From: Tubiluchus corallicola
Taxonomy: Eukaryota > Priapulida > Priapulimorpha > Priapulimorphida > Tubiluchidae
NCBI GenBank assembly: GCA_030141605.1
Contig: JAQGDQ010000239.1
Coordinates: 278,758 to 342,757 of the forward strand
DNA length: 64,000 nucleotides
Direction: 5' to 3'
The translations under genes and the position numbers were made by a program. Of the stretch, positions 1-14,900 are shown in pieces. The notes beneath the pieces are model-generated. The model saw only the letters and a program-made list of their open reading frames with translations. It was not told where the DNA came from and searched no databases. How positions within the stretch are numbered: the first letter of the stretch is position 1; each line of letters opens with the position of its first letter.

Positions 1-71
1 CACACATATATCAAAGCCACTGGAGCATAGGTCTTGAGAGAAGCCTAGTACTGCAGCCAATAATATTTTTA

Positions 72-252
72 CAGTCAAACCTACTTATAACGCATCTATC
101 CCCTTTATAATGTCAACTTAGCTTAGCTCACATATTTTTTGACACAATACTATGTCTATATTTGCATAGTATGTACCTCCTTATAATACCATGCTTGCTT
201 AACACCAACTTTTTCGCAGTTCCAAAGTGGGCAGTATAAAGAGGTTTGATTG
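72..252. mobile_element. Small MITE with TA target duplication
   Basis: A 181-bp element with terminal inverted repeats: the left end reads CAGTCAAACCTACTTATA, and the reverse complement of the right end reads CAATCAAACCTCTTTATA. Both ends are flanked by TA (70-71 and 253-254). TA duplication and CAG-type ends fit a non-autonomous Tc1/mariner-pogo (Tigger-like) element. No coding potential. A diverged relative without clear ends lies at 39290-39424. Confidence 0.75.
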
Positions 253-1498
253 TATTCTTTGCCTTCTAGACTGTACACGATACAAAAAACGTCATACTAA
301 TGCCTACAAGAACATGATGCCCAAATGACAGTTGTGAAACACTACTCACTTTAGTTTACAAAAATAATTACAAGTTTAATTTTCATCAAATTTGTGAAAA
401 ATGTTACTAGTTAGGCAAGTACAGGTTAGGTTAAATTCCACACAAGGGTCTATGTGATACTCATTTAAATTATGTTAAATTTAGGTCCATTTACTTCTCA
501 AATTTGAAAATTAAAGGCGAAATTGGAAGTACAATGTCACTGTACAGCATTCATTGTGGTATACAAAAACCGGCAAATTTTCAGTTTAAAATTATAATTT
601 CAATTTTACCACCATGCCGCGCATGACCTGTCGAACGTGGGCATCAATCATAACTGAACAATATCTGAACTGAGAGGGACAGTACTTGTTTTTGTGCAAC
701 GCATTTCCCGGATGCCGGCGATAGAGCCCATCTAACTAGCAAATGGTGGATATGTAATGGCGGCATGGAACAGTGAACTAGCCGCGTGATTAACTTTAAA
801 TAAGGACAAAACAAAATGTTTCTTTTTCTGGCCAGTTTTTATAAACCCCAATGAGATCTTCACATTCAAACTTAATTCAAATGTGGTCAAAACTTATATT
901 ATACATCAATGTAATATTAGCTAATTGTACGCTTTTTTCCAGTTATAATCAAGATTAAAAGATACCATTGGGATTTATGTGACTCGGGCATTCAATATAA
1001 GGGTCGTCTATGGAATGGAACAGTCAAATTTATTCCATTTTCGTAGCCAGACAAACGGAAAAACACAAAAACTTAATAAAACTTGCAGACTAGCACATGG
1101 TCAATTAATATAGAAAAATGGCAGGCTTGATGTTCGTATGTTTAAATTCAAGAAAGACTAAATATTTTTGTTGCTCGTTTATTTACTGGCTTAGTTTCTT
1201 TATTATGTTTATGTCGCTGTATTTTGTACTGCTTTGAAATTTCATCTCTACATTCTGTTTAAACTGAAAAGTCATTTTTTGGCTACTTGAAGTGTTAATT
1301 TCATGTTAAAATAGCTGCTGCTTCGCAAATTTGTGTTTATGAAAAACAGCAACCAGTTTATCTGCTGATTAGACATTAGTTGTGACTGTCATGTTGTTTA
1401 GTTTAGCGTAGACAGTTGTTGTCCTGCGTGAGCTGTTGTCCCGAATGCTGCTGAGCGTGCTTACGTGCAGAAGGAACGGAGCGATAGACCAATATGTT

Positions 1499-1506
1499 TG
1501 ACGTCA
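1499..1506. promoter_or_regulatory. CRE-like octamer TGACGTCA
   Basis: A perfect palindromic TGACGTCA, the consensus CREB/ATF site, in a locally less AT-rich patch (1400-1510). No neighbouring transcription start or first exon is recognisable, so function is only possible. One such octamer in 64 kb may well be chance. Confidence 0.25.
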
Positions 1507-1823
1507 ATCGTTTCTGTTGAATAGATTCTTTGACTTGTTGTAATGATTCTTGAAAAAACAGTACATATATATATATATATGTCCCCTTTCAATATCTTAC
1601 AAGGCACGTTGTTCTGAGCTATAGTTTAAGATGGACTCTGGCTTTCCTTTATACGTATATCATATTTATTTTGATTCATATCCATATAGCTATAAAGCTG
1701 TTGGGTGCTGTTTACCGCACTAGCCCCTCGGATGGATCAAATAGCGCACACGATATTCGGGTTTCCCAACAGCAGAAATTGACCAAGTGTACTTAGTGGC
1801 AATGCCCGTTCTCCTTATGTATT

Positions 1824-1842
1824 TAATAATAATAATAATAAT
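1824..1842. repeat. TAA trinucleotide microsatellite
   Basis: About six TAA units in a row, after a block that is not obviously simple sequence. Such tails often mark the 3' end of a non-LTR element, but no coding remnant is seen upstream. Confidence 0.7.
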
Positions 1843-4170
1843 TTAAAATATCAATATAAATTAAATAATTAATTAAATACAAATTAAACATTTTATAAAA
1901 TAAAATATCAAATAATTCTGAGCCAACTCTAGTGCAAAATAGTTGGTTCAATTAGCAATGCACTTTCACGTACATTATGACAAAATAAAAATCAATAACA
2001 ACAAAAAAGTAAATAAAGCACTAAACTACAGTAATATTAGACAACTGAAAAATATACGATATCAAATTTTTGTCATATCACATCATGCATGCACATATGC
2101 CTTTATGGTAAACATTGCTCTGAAAACTCTTATTACTAAGTACTAGTAACACAATAAACCAAAGAGAATGTAAATGGGCTGAACTTGGTGCAAAGCAAAA
2201 CTAGACAAAAGTTCTGAAACACTGGGACTTTCTCACTTGACACTTTTTAAAATAAAATTATGTGCCTCACCAAATTTAGTCATTTTAGTCTACAGTTAAC
2301 TTACATAATGCATAACCAAATTATTACAATTCTATTGTTAGGCAAAACCAATTGAAATTTGATATCAAACTGATGTCGAAGGGGCTACAGGAAGTGTGAA
2401 AAAAAGTGTAAAATTAAGAGTGAGCAAATGAGTGCGGTACTTTGGCTGGCCATAAACCCCGGTAATGGTTCTAAGCAAATTAGCACGTGCTTTAGCACAA
2501 ATGTAAGGCTAGTGTGGCGAAAGCCTAAATTTAATACCATAATCCATTTTATTGTGTGAACAGAAATGTAAAGTGACAATAATAAAAAGCGCACTCAAAA
2601 AATACAATAGGCATGTCACTACAATGATGTTAATTATACAGACATAAAAATAATACTTAATAGATTAAAATGTCTCTGTGTTTCAGGGTCAGTTACCTAA
2701 GTTTTTAATTTCTGATACTAATTTTTGCTATTGCAGACTTACATGTATATAATATTCATAACGCATATCACTGGAATATAAATATTACATATTTTTCTAA
2801 TATTGCCAAATGTTACTGTACAGTACTTGTAATCTAGCTTAAAAGTTTAACCAATAAAAAAATATTAAACACAGAATATTTTATTGGTATGATTATTATA
2901 AGCATTGACTGAAAGTGATGTGTTGTATATGAAAAATGTACATTTATAAAGCACATTTTTTAAATCAGAAACCCATTTACGCCCATTAGGACATTCATTT
3001 ACCCTGTATATCATGACTACTGCAAATTTTACTGGCTATGAAGATGTTAAGATGTTATTTTATTATAACATTTAACCAAACAGTAAAAAGTAGAAGCAAG
3101 ATAAATGCACGCATTTCAAAAACTGTTGAGTGTTATTTTGTCAAGGTATTAGTAGTCAACATAATAAACAAATTTTGATTTAATTACAATAACTAATTTT
3201 TAACTGTACAATTATTAACAATAGGCCAGTGACAATAGTAACAACTCGTGTTTTGGTAAACTACTAGTAAAACTGCCGATTGGAGTAAATCACTATGAAA
3301 CTCAACAGAATGTGTTCTGCAATGACCGTACAATAGCTATCCTACGCACAGTAATAATAAATATACATAAACTAAATATGTACAGCAACAAACCTATTTC
3401 CTGTTATTTACAGATTATATAAATAATCACCAATTAGCATATTTCTTAATTCACATAAATTAATCCACAGAACTGTAATTTACTGATTATGACACATACT
3501 AGTAGTTCCCAATTTAAATTATAATTAGAAGACGACACTTTATGAAGTTGCATCTCAATTAATGATTTTTTTCATTTGTTTACAAGTCATAATGCTGACA
3601 AAACCTGTAACAAAAATATAATTATCATAATTCTAATTCTACAGGATCCAAAGTTAGAAAAAACAGTATATCGTGGATAAACAATCACAATCACGAACTT
3701 CTCTCAAAGTCAAATACAAAAACAAATGAATGTTGTTGCAGTAAAAGCGAAGTATTAGTAAAAGGTAAGTACATGTTAAAACTAATCAACTTATAGTTTG
3801 CCCTATGTGATGATCAATTACAGCAATTCAGGTGAAGCTAAGAAAACTGAAATAAATTTATTTTCTTAAATTTTCTCTACAGTTTGTTTCTACATGGAAT
3901 TACAAGTTAGTCACTTAAAATTTGAATGAGTTAAAGCCATAAGTCAGGAACATTAACAAATACAATAACTTATTACTAATTATATTGTGCTGCAAGCAGA
4001 ATTTCAAAAATGTCAGTTTAAGCAAATAACTATTATTTTTACACAAATTTGTGGATCACACAAATTTGTTATAAGCAAAATTTTCCATATAATCATGGAA
4101 GAACAATGAGTACAACAATAATTTCTGACTAATAAATTTAAGATGTATGCAGAGGTTATGTTTTTAAATA

Positions 4171-5087
4171 CAGTAGGTGCCGCTTAATAGACTCACGGTT
4201 AATAGACTCAATCGCTCAATTGACTCAAAAATGCCTGGAACGGGCTGCTTCAATTGAAATATACATAAAAACTATCGGTAATTGGCTCAAATAACTCCGC
4301 TTAATTGACTCAATATTTTTCCTTCACCTACTTAAAATAAGATATTTGTATGTGCTCAAAGAATCTTTCCTACTTTTATTTCATCTTTGCTTCCCTTTTG
4401 TGCACCATGCATGCAGAAACAATCATGTTAAGTACCGTTTTGTTTGTAAGCAGGTACGTTTATCATATGCTAATACACTAGCTTGGCGGTTTTGCTTTGA
4501 ATCTGTTATCCGCTCGCCCACTGTTGCCCAAAGAATTTCTGGAAGCTAACCATTTAATCACTTGTCAAGCAGTTTCCTTTTGATGCTCTCGTTGCAAATC
4601 ATGCTTTGAGGCTTAATCAGTTAACAGTCAAAGATGCAGGTACAGTAACCAGCTGGTATTCATTGTGACTTACAAGACTAAACATTGTACTGCAAATAAG
4701 AGCAAAGTAAGTGAGTAATTAAGAGAATTTGTGGGCAAAGTTCTTCGCAAGAAAATGAAGCCGCCGACCTTGAAGCAATTTTTGTAATTTTTGCAAATGA
4801 ATAGACTTAGAAAAGTCTGTGATTTAGAAGAGTATACTTTTTAACTTATTGCTAATTCACTAATATAAATTAATATTTTAAAATATTTTTTCTAATTTTT
4901 AACTGCACAAAGGAATTAAGGCATTAGTTCATTTCTAAAGTTCATTAAAAACCTTTGCAGTGCATAGTAAGCTGATGACTCATACTTCTATACCTGTAAT
5001 ACTACACCCATCGTTTAATAGGTTCAGTCGATTAATTGGGTTAAAACACGTCGATCCCAAAGTGAGTCTATTAAGCGGCGCCTACTG
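4171..5087. mobile_element. Tigger-like (pogo) DNA element, copy 1
   Basis: A 917-bp element flanked by TA (4169-4170, 5088-5089). The ends are inverted repeats: left CAGTAGGTGCCGCTTAATAG, right (reverse complement) CAGTAGGCGCCGCTTAATAG, followed by related subterminal motifs (GACTCAC and GGTTAATAGACTCA). The inner part has no intact transposase. The right 350 bp is clearly similar to the 438-bp copy at 62247-62684, which looks like an internal deletion derivative of the same family. TA duplication and end sequence fit the Tc1/mariner superfamily, pogo/Tigger branch. Confidence 0.8.
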
Positions 5088-5922
5088 TACAAACAATCAG
5101 ACTTTGTTTATAAGTACAGCAGCAAAAGTTGACCAGTTGCGATCTTATCGCCAGGGGCATATCAACACTTTAGGATGCTCTAAGCTGGCAGTTCTCTGTC
5201 ATGCCCATCTCTATTATGAATTTATGGTTGCTTATGTAATAAGCAGATTAAACACTTACTTGAGAGTATAAGAAACACTATTAACCTAGTTTCTACTACG
5301 TAGTCATTATTAATTACACGTAATTGCATAGCGCTTATATTCCAGCAGGCCGCGCAACTGCTTGTTGTGTAATACCTTGCACCTGTTCGTTGTGTGGCAC
5401 TTATGTAAAAGCTGAGCTCAGTAACTGCCTGTGGTGTGTTATAAAATGTGCCCTTTACATGAATATGAAAGTACACACATTTTCCAAGGAGAATAAGAAT
5501 TTTTTCTAAAGTGTGACTCAAACTTCAGTGTCTTAGGCTATAGCCTAGTTAGCCTATTGGTTAATAGGCCCCCACTTATCGCTTCAGTTGTTTAGCTGTA
5601 AGATCACTTCTGACACAAAAATATATATTGCACATCATTTTCTGTGTGTAATCTTTAAACAGGATTTTCATAACTTGAAATGAAAATGTGGCAAAAATAA
5701 AAAAATGCTGATCACCAACTGTTTTGTTTTACAATAAAAAAATCTCAAAATCAACATAAGAAACACCAGCTGAATGAATCACTTGTCAAACTTCCATCAC
5801 ACACAGCTAATTAAGAGTATAAAAATGCAGTAAATGAATACTAGCATAAAATTTTGCCTCAAGTCTTCAAGAGGAAGTGTGGTAACTAGAAGCTAGAAAA
5901 GTCTGGTTAGCTGCTACTAATG
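5088..5922. other. Likely 3' flank or 3' UTR of SLC35F5
   Basis: This lies downstream of the SLC35F5 stop codon on the minus strand. Short open frames on both strands have no recognisable similarity. I did not find a convincing minus-strand AATAAA close to the stop, so the 3' end of the transcript is not defined. Confidence 0.4.
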
Positions 5923-8900
5923 TCAAGATTCATGAATGTTGGAGTTGATGAGACTTTCTTTCTGTTCATGATCAATGTCTCTCAATCTATACGAATGACA
6001 AAATAAAAAAAAGATTGCTTTACAAGATAATTTACACCGTAAATATGAAATAATAATACTAAAATGCCATTATCCTTTTGCATATAAAAATATGTGACTA
6101 CCAATAACTGCTCAGATGATTTTCAACTTTTATGATAGATGCAAAAGTTTTAGCTTAGAATAACCTAATTTAGAAGTTCTTTTTAAAGAAAAGTGTAGTA
6201 AATTTCCAATTAACCCACAAAAGTGCATGCTTCAATTTTTCTTGATAGCTATTGTACATTCACCTGCCCTTTTCAAGCATAAACACTGAAGCTTTAATGC
6301 TTTATCTTTCAAATGCCAGTAAACTTCAGTCGGTTCAGGTTTCACCACATTAAAAGTGTCCTGCAGTTGTGCTGGATCCCAGTTTGCAGAGTGACAGACT
6401 GTATGGAAAACTGGGACTATTAAAAATGACTAAATATTCATAGTGTCAAAGAACAAAATTCTTACAAAACCATGAAATAATGTTCTGATCATTTTGTTTT
6501 CATGAGTATTAAGCTTTTGTTTATTTTATATAGAATACGAGTATATACCAGTTACCTTACAATTCATTATCTTTATCTCCTTTACTTTAATTTAATATAT
6601 CAAATTCACTTGGACATCTAACTTTTTTTGAATAAATTTATTACTTTTATTTTTCAAAGCTGTTTAATTTGCATTAAAATTTTTTAGGAAATCTTGTACT
6701 TTTCATCCAATTAATAACTATCAATGTGCTTAGGATGAACTGCTGTTTAATTTACCAAAATGCACCGACCTAATAATTTACCTTTCTTTTATAAAATGTG
6801 GCTAAACTTGGTTCTTACATCTGTTTAATTTGAATTAGAAAATCTAAGAAGTGCTGCAATGGTCATCAAATTAACAGGTAACAAGAACAATGATTTACCT
6901 TGTAGGAATGTGGACATGGCGCTTGCAAATGCAGTGCACAAATTTCTTCAAGTAAATTAATACAGGATCCCATGTTTCATAGCTAGCTAAAATCCCTACA
7001 GCTACAAATGACAAAAACACTGGAATGGCTCCGACAAAAAATTCCCATTGATAGATCACCTGCAACAGAAAGACTCCAATTGTTCTCATCTGGAGTTATG
7101 TAACTAAGATTTGAAAATACAGCTGCTATTCTCAAAAGTAAATCAGGGAACAGTAGAGCTAATTCAATTAAAACTTCCAAATCCTACAATAGTAACTACT
7201 TTGACTTACACTATTAGGTTTGTATTTAACATTTTTTTCTGAGAAAAATTAATGAACTTCTCTAATCCTTGTTGACAAGTTAATGCACAACATACCTTGA
7301 TGCACTATGTGCTAAAATTTTTTATGCTGTACTTAAATAAAGTCATAAGTTTATGTTTTAGTTCAGCAGCCTTGCATTCATTTTCAATTTTTATTTTGGT
7401 CACAACCATTGTTAGCAGACAAGCAAAATATTGTTTCTCACTGTACATTGATCAATAGAGCTTCTCCATTAATGCAGTGCAAAACAATCAAAATCACACA
7501 AAAATTTCCCATCTTAAGCGATTCTGGCTGCTACATTTCATGTATGGAGAATCCAAACAATACAGGGAGTAGTTAATATATAGAAAAAGTAAGGTAAACA
7601 CCAAGTGGAAGCTGCTTCTCTTCAATAAATTTTACTATACGCCATTCAACAATGACATAATGAACCAGCACTGCAACTAAATCATTCAATCATCTGAAGG
7701 ACAAAATTTGAGACTAAAATTAAATTTAAGCTAATGTCACTTTATATACTTTGTGATTTTAGTGGCTTTTTTGCATTATTCTTCGTTCTGAAGATAATTA
7801 AACAAAACACATTAAACGTCAAAAACATTAAATTTTTATTGCTGCTTTACAGCTTAATGATTGGAAGAAAAGTATCTTTAAATCTACAAAGAGAAAACCT
7901 ATTCAAAAACTGGCTCTACTTTTCTACAGACATTATACAATTTGTGGTCACATCTGGTATATTTTCAGCACATATGACTGCTTTCCTGATTTGTGGGAGT
8001 AAAGTCGAGAATTTTTTTTCTAAAAGTTGAAACCAAATCAGGGTGTTAGAATTGTTAGCCATTGTGTGCTTTAATAGAGGTAGTCAACCTGATTGTAGAT
8101 ACACTATTATCACATTAATTAGCTTTCAAATTGTAAAATAATATTTGTTGAAGTTATGCAATAATATATAAAATTCAAAAACAGTTTCTTACGTGTTTCA
8201 TCAACACGTCAGCCAGAATTGTAGCAGGAATTGTCAGGCTCAATGCCAATGTAGCAAGCAGAGAAGTAGTCAGAAAACAACCCCTAGAAAAATACGTCAG
8301 TTTATAATACTGGCATCAATGCAAGTAGTTAAAGGTAAATAATTTTACTGCTAGGTTTACATGATGTATGCTCATCATAAAGCAATAACTTTGTCCATAG
8401 TTCAATTGCTAGCGGTGAGCGTTCCAGGTGTAATTCCATGTACTGCAAGATAAAGTAGGTCAGCTAGCTATCCTCTATCCACTTCACTTACATTAGTAGT
8501 ATATAGTATTAGTAGTATAGTAGCCTCATTTATCTGTATATACCATTGTACTCTTATGATAGACTGGATGTAGTTAATGTATATTTTGTAATCTGATGGA
8601 GAAAGTAAATTTTAATTCCATTCAATAATTCATTTCAGTTCTATATGCTGATGTCTAACACTTGATAACATTAAATCTGATAAATCAAACACAGAACAAC
8701 CTAATTTGCTTATCCTGTGAACATGTGCTGAAACATGGCTCCCAAAAACACTATTTCAGGGGGTAATACCGAATAATCCAAAAGATGTATATTAATCTAT
8801 AACACTAAAACTTTGTTAGGAGTTTGAAAAAATATTGAATATAAAAGTTTCACAGAAAATGTTAAATACAAAGAAGTTTAAAACATACAGATAAAATTTA

Positions 8901-11900
8901 ATTTTAAGCATTATACATACCAAAGCCACAAGAATTCCGATAATACTGTCCCAATAATTCCATTTACACATAGAAACACCCACTGTTCTCGATTAGGCCA
9001 TTCAAATGGTTCTTTTCCTGTATAATGCAGAATGAGAAATCCTGGCCACAATAACAGAAAGTTGAACAGCCCAACAAATCCTAAATACAAAGCCATCAAA
9101 TACTACATATGACACGACATATAATTTCATTAACAGTTTTAAGAACTAGCTATTAAAGGCAGGAAAAGCTATACTCTTTGGTGTCTGCCTAAACACATCA
9201 AAAATGTTTTTGGGGACAATTTTTCACAAAATTTGTAATTTAGCAAAATTGAAATCACACGCAACTCAACTTACAACTGAGTAAATGTGAATTTTTTTAA
9301 AGGTCAGAGCAGCTCAATGACATCTATAAATGGGATACTTTTGGCAGACAACAAGAGCACAATCGTACGTGACAATATAAGAAACTGACCAAAGAACATT
9401 GCAATATCAAGTCGATCTTCATTTTCAGCCTTCTTTTTCAGTAACACGAGATAAATTGCGTAGAAGATGGCACTGCACAATGCCCAAATGGCACCACTAG
9501 GGACAGCTCCTTCAACATGGATGTCAGCAAAGCAAACCAGGATAACACCACTGATACTGCAAAACAAAGATTTAGCTTGCTGTATAGTCAGATTGCAAAG
9601 TGGTGATGGAAATGCAACATTGTGAACCAACAGAAACAATTTCCAAACTTAAGGTATGTGAAAAAATGGTCTTTCTTTTATTTGCCAAAGGTTTTGTGAG
9701 AGATTTGTTTTCACATCCAAAACCAAATTCTAGTAACATCGGTGTTAGTTTACTTTACGCTAGCTTTAAAGGCAGCACAATGCATAATCTGGGACAAATT
9801 TTTACAGAGAAAAAGGTTTAAATTATTACCAAACTTAATCCAAACAATCACAAAAAACTTAACATGATGTTAAGAAAAATTAATAATCCCATAAGCTTTC
9901 TGCAGGCAAAATGTAAGAATTCTGTTTCAAACTGAAACTTAAATACAACCCATCGCTCAAGCTCACCAGAATATTCTTTGCTTAACAATGTACCAAAAAG
10001 TAAATTATGATGCTATTAATTATGTCAAGACAATATTACACCAACAATTATTAATTTAGTCTGAAAACACTTTTTCACGATTGTTGTTATTTCAAAAAAC
10101 CAATTTAACTAGTGTATGTTCTACCTTACAAGCACAGCCAAGAGCTTGGATATAGAAAATCTGTCTGCTGGTGTACTTGGAAACATTGCTGCAAGTACTA
10201 AAGTAAAGAATGCAGATAGACTTGACAGCAAATTCACAACACCTGCTTGAGTATATGCTATTGCTTCCTGGTATGACATATTAGCTAGAAACCACTGAAA
10301 GAAGGCAAATAAGAACAAAATAAATAAAAAAGCAACTCATGTCCTTGTAAACTGTAAACATATACTACTGTCTATTGTCAATTATGTAAAGATGTTTGGC
10401 AAACATTACATCAGAATTTAGAAGCAACTATGAAAAAGAAACAAATTTTACAAACAGCACATTTTGTGCAAAACAGTGATGAACAGTGATCAACATAAAT
10501 AGCAGCAGTAACAGTAACAGTAACACAGATAACTAATATATTATAGTCAACAGTATCTTAAAGTTATGGAAAAGATGTTTGTAGCTAACACAAGAAATGT
10601 GACCCAACCATGAATTACTCAGCCAAAAAAGCTGTGCTATACATATGTTTTTCTTCATTAATTAGCTGTTAATTGTTGCAAAGATTGACGTTTTTCCTAA
10701 TATATTCAGAATATCAATTTTTTATATTTAAATCTGAATACCAATATGATACGATACGGCTTTTATTAATTCACTGGGAATATTGTTACATATCCTTTAA
10801 TCACGAATTTTATTGAAGACTTTCTAATGTTACTATTGCAGTTGACTTAGATCAGGTCAGCATGTTGGACTTACCAAGATGCAAAAGAAAAAGGCTAACT
10901 TTGCCACCTGTGTTATAGATAATTTTCCGTTGACGCGTTTCATAACTTCCTCAGCACGTACGGAAGCTGTATAAGACAAACGAGCTAAATTGGCTTCTTC
11001 TGCTTGGGACTCTGACAACTGCCGTACTTCAATTACCTTGCTGAATCGAACTGATCGAGCATTTGCACCAACTGGTAAAAGGTAACAGTTTATTAGATGC
11101 ACACTTTTTACAGTTATGTAAGATTTTATAACATATTTTCATTTAGCGTTTCGCAACGAATGTAGCATTTAATTCAGCAAAATGTCAGAACTTTTGATAT
11201 CCAATTAGCAATACAAAATCAACATACGGGAATCATCTGATTCGGTACCACTGTTTCTTTCTGAATCGCTATACTCAACAGGTATGTAACGAGGTTCACT
11301 CTGCAAGAAAATTATTAAGCCTAATTATCTATAATATTAACTGCAAGGTTAAAGTTGTTACTAAAGTTGTAATGAATCAAAAAAATTATTTATCATAATT
11401 TTGGCATCTAATTCAACAAAAAAGAAGAAAATGTGAAAAAGCTAAGACACACATTTCCTTCCTACTGTAGTTTCACAAATTTCAGTTCCACTGTAATCCA
11501 AGCTTCAGTCCCGACTTTTTCACATTTCTTTGGCCTCAGAAATAAAAAACGTTCAACAAGAAAATATTAATTTCCTTAATATTTATTTTTTCAATAACCT
11601 TGTCTGTTCATCTTAATACTTTCTCTACCCCGAAAGAGTGCCTAAAATTATGCTGGCTACCACACTAAGGTGCACTGCTCATGACTAAACACATTTATGA
11701 GGTCTGGCATTGCTCATCCCAGGTGCCTTTTTCTCCACCAAAACAATGAAAATGAAAAAGTCACTTGCTCGAGGGCAAGGACTCCAAAGCAGAACAACAG
11801 TATGATTAAGGCTGTCATTAATTCCAAAATTTGGCATTTTCATGCTAAATTTTGTGGTCCAATGCCAAATTAAAACATATAATTTGGGTATAAAACTGTA

Positions 11901-14900
11901 AACTTCAAAAGACAAAAATAAATTCGGTTGCATCATGATGGTACCAATATTCTAGCTTTATGCATCAGGAAAATACATCAAATTATGTTCCATTGAACAC
12001 TGCACTCAAATTTTTACTTAAAGTTTCAACGCAACAACTATTCGTCTCATTTATTACTGTTTTTCAGTGTGTTTTCAGCATTTGTTGTCAATAAAGGAGA
12101 AAACAAAAAACTCACTGAGTTACTAAATGAAAATTGGGTTTGTGTGCAGTAAACAACAATATTTATAACAACAAATTTTTCTACTTTGCTGCCACAGAAT
12201 AGTTAGAAGTGAATGTTTTTTGTAGATTTTGCACTTCCCGTTTGCAATGATAAAAAGTGTGAAAACTGTGTAATTTTCAATATTTCAAATTGTGTACACC
12301 ACTTGGTGCTCTAGTTACGGCTGCAAATATTACCTATGAGGTGAAAAGAAGGAATTAACCCTCGAACAAAATTCTTTCTATTTCAATACACATCTAAAAA
12401 TGTTGAAATTATTGTACATAATACATGTATAAAACGCCTTGCTTAAAAATGCAAAAGAAATTTAAATATTTCTTATTTCCCATCACCGGAGAACCTCGCT
12501 GCGGGTGGATTGGAAAAAAAATGATGAGAGCTGGAGGACAGTGTGAAACCAAACCTATGAAGGTACAAGTAGCGAAACTACTACAGTTTACTCAGAAGTT
12601 CCAGTATTCTAGCAATGTATTTAACTACGTTTATGTAAAAATTAGTCATCGGATGAATTAGCAACAACTTTAAAGTGCTTAGATAACTTTAATCCACAGG
12701 ATTAATCCTTAAAATATGTTTACTTTTATATTATTATCAAATTTTTGTCAACTTTCGGATAACATACGACTGCAAGTAGTGCAATTACAAACTTGCATTG
12801 TTTCTTTAACTAGCCCCTACATGGCAAACAAAAAATTGCTCAGTAACCATAGCAATGCCAACTTTGGCAATGCCCATTCTGGCAGTGTTGTTATAAGCTA
12901 CAGCAGGATAATGAACATAGCCGCTGCATATCACAAACACAATGGCAACCTATTGTTCCAGCTAAGCTGTGGCTTGCTGCTGCATGAAATTTTGCACATT
13001 TTTTTTTTACAAATATCATTAAGGCACAAAAAGTTTATGTCCAGCATTTGCATAAATAACATATTCCAGTTGAATATTTCATTAGCTATTTGAAGAAGCT
13101 GGCTGTTTTTGTTTTAAGTAGGCAAATAATTTTACTTGAGAAAAATCGGCTGGTAACCCATGAAAAACACTTCATTTACTGAACAAAACAGCTAAAACAC
13201 TTAATAATTTTACTAAAAGTGCACACAACCCAAAAATGATCTTGACACAAAAATGTGAGCATTTTAAAGTTTAAGAACTCTTCCTAATAGACCCATTGGC
13301 TGTTTTTGCCTGCAAATGCTCATTGTAACAAAATTAACGAATATTGGGTAAAAAGTGAAATTTCTTAAAGACCAACAAGTTGATCAGGTACAGCAATTGT
13401 CCTATTTGCAGTCGCATGAACATGTAATTCCTCAAGCATATGCAGGCAGTTTACAGAGTTCAGTCTTAGCATGTTAAAATAATTACTCTCTTACAGTGGG
13501 GTTGATTCCACATTACTATGCTACCATCAGTAACTGTTTTTGATTGAATGGTCTGCAGCAAGATTCAACAAAAGCAAAAAATAGTATTAATAATCTCTAG
13601 TTTAACGTTTTGGATTGCTTATAGCTGATAATTGTAACTGCACCTGAAAAAAACGATTGCTCAAACAACTGGCGGGATAAGTGTTTATACTGCACGGTAA
13701 CTGGATGACGCCATTTGACCCCGTGTGAAATGATCGCAAATTTAAATTGATTTTACTAATTACGCAAGGTGCATATCACAACTTTATTGTTGAAACTTTC
13801 TTCTCAAATATTATATTTGAGAAACATTTTTCTCAAATATTAAAATAAGCTCCCGAGAGAGGTGGCTTTTCCTTTAAATGAGTTTTGCTGGCTTCAATAC
13901 AAATATCGTTAAAAACAAAACCAAATGTTTGTGTTGAAAAAAATCTAAATCAATTTTTAAGCTTGCATAAAATGATGTCAATTTTAAAGCAGCATTGCAT
14001 TCTAAGATGCCAAAAACATTAACGACAGCCTTAGCTATAAGACTTAAACAAATAAACCCAGGATTATGATTGAAGAAACTAGCTGGCTGAGCTCAGGCCT
14101 AGGCAGCGCATCGGGTCTGTTAGGGTCACAAACCCGGAACCCGAAATTACAGACCCCTCGCACCTAAAGAAAAACAGTGTCTCGCTGTATTGCACTTTTA
14201 GTTTTCTCATCATTTAGTTAGCTATAAGGCTTCCATTATACATGTTAGTAACACAATTTCTGTCTTTCAGTTAGCAAAATTGAACAGTACACGAGTTGCT
14301 GCTACCCCTTCGTGATAATAATGCTGCAACAGATTTTTATTGCAACATTTCAGGAAAAAAGAAAAATGTTCTTTGAGAAGTTTTGTACAGGGATAATGAG
14401 TTAGCTCATTTTATCGCGTATTAACTTATTTTGCTTTAGACTTGAAAAATTAGGTGCAAGAAATGTGCACTATGATGCAACAAAATTTAGCTGTAATCAG
14501 TTGACGTGGATGTCTTTGGCAGAAGTATGTCAATATATAAACTGAAGCTAGTGCACCTTGCTGTACTTCGTTTGCACAGTGATTCCTCATGGCTGAACAA
14601 TTTTAATAGGCCAAGACTTATATTGGGTAATGTATAAAAGCTAGCTCATGAAAACTAGTTAATCCACTGATTAAAAAGCAATTGCTGTTCTTGAATTAAA
14701 ACCTAAATTTGTATCCTTGATCGCAAAAAAACAGCTGAAAAACTGTTTACTGAATAGATTTTTTCGACCATTATAGACAAAAAACACCTAAAATCAAGGA
14801 AAATGCATTGGTTTTTGTCCAATATAAGCCATGAGCTCTACTGAGGGAGCGCTGTAAACTCCACCAGACGTTCTAGTTTGTTTTTTGCTCTGTTTGTCAT

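Larger units (their letters stand above)
253..4168. other. Non-coding AT-rich stretch
   Basis: No reading frame here looks like a real exon. There is a relatively GC-rich patch at about 600-790, short microsatellites (AT near 1565-1580, TAA at 1824-1842) and one perfect CRE-like octamer at 1499-1506. The block at about 1690-1842, ending in a TAA repeat, may be the end of an old SINE or LINE, but no diagnostic part is visible. Confidence 0.6.
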
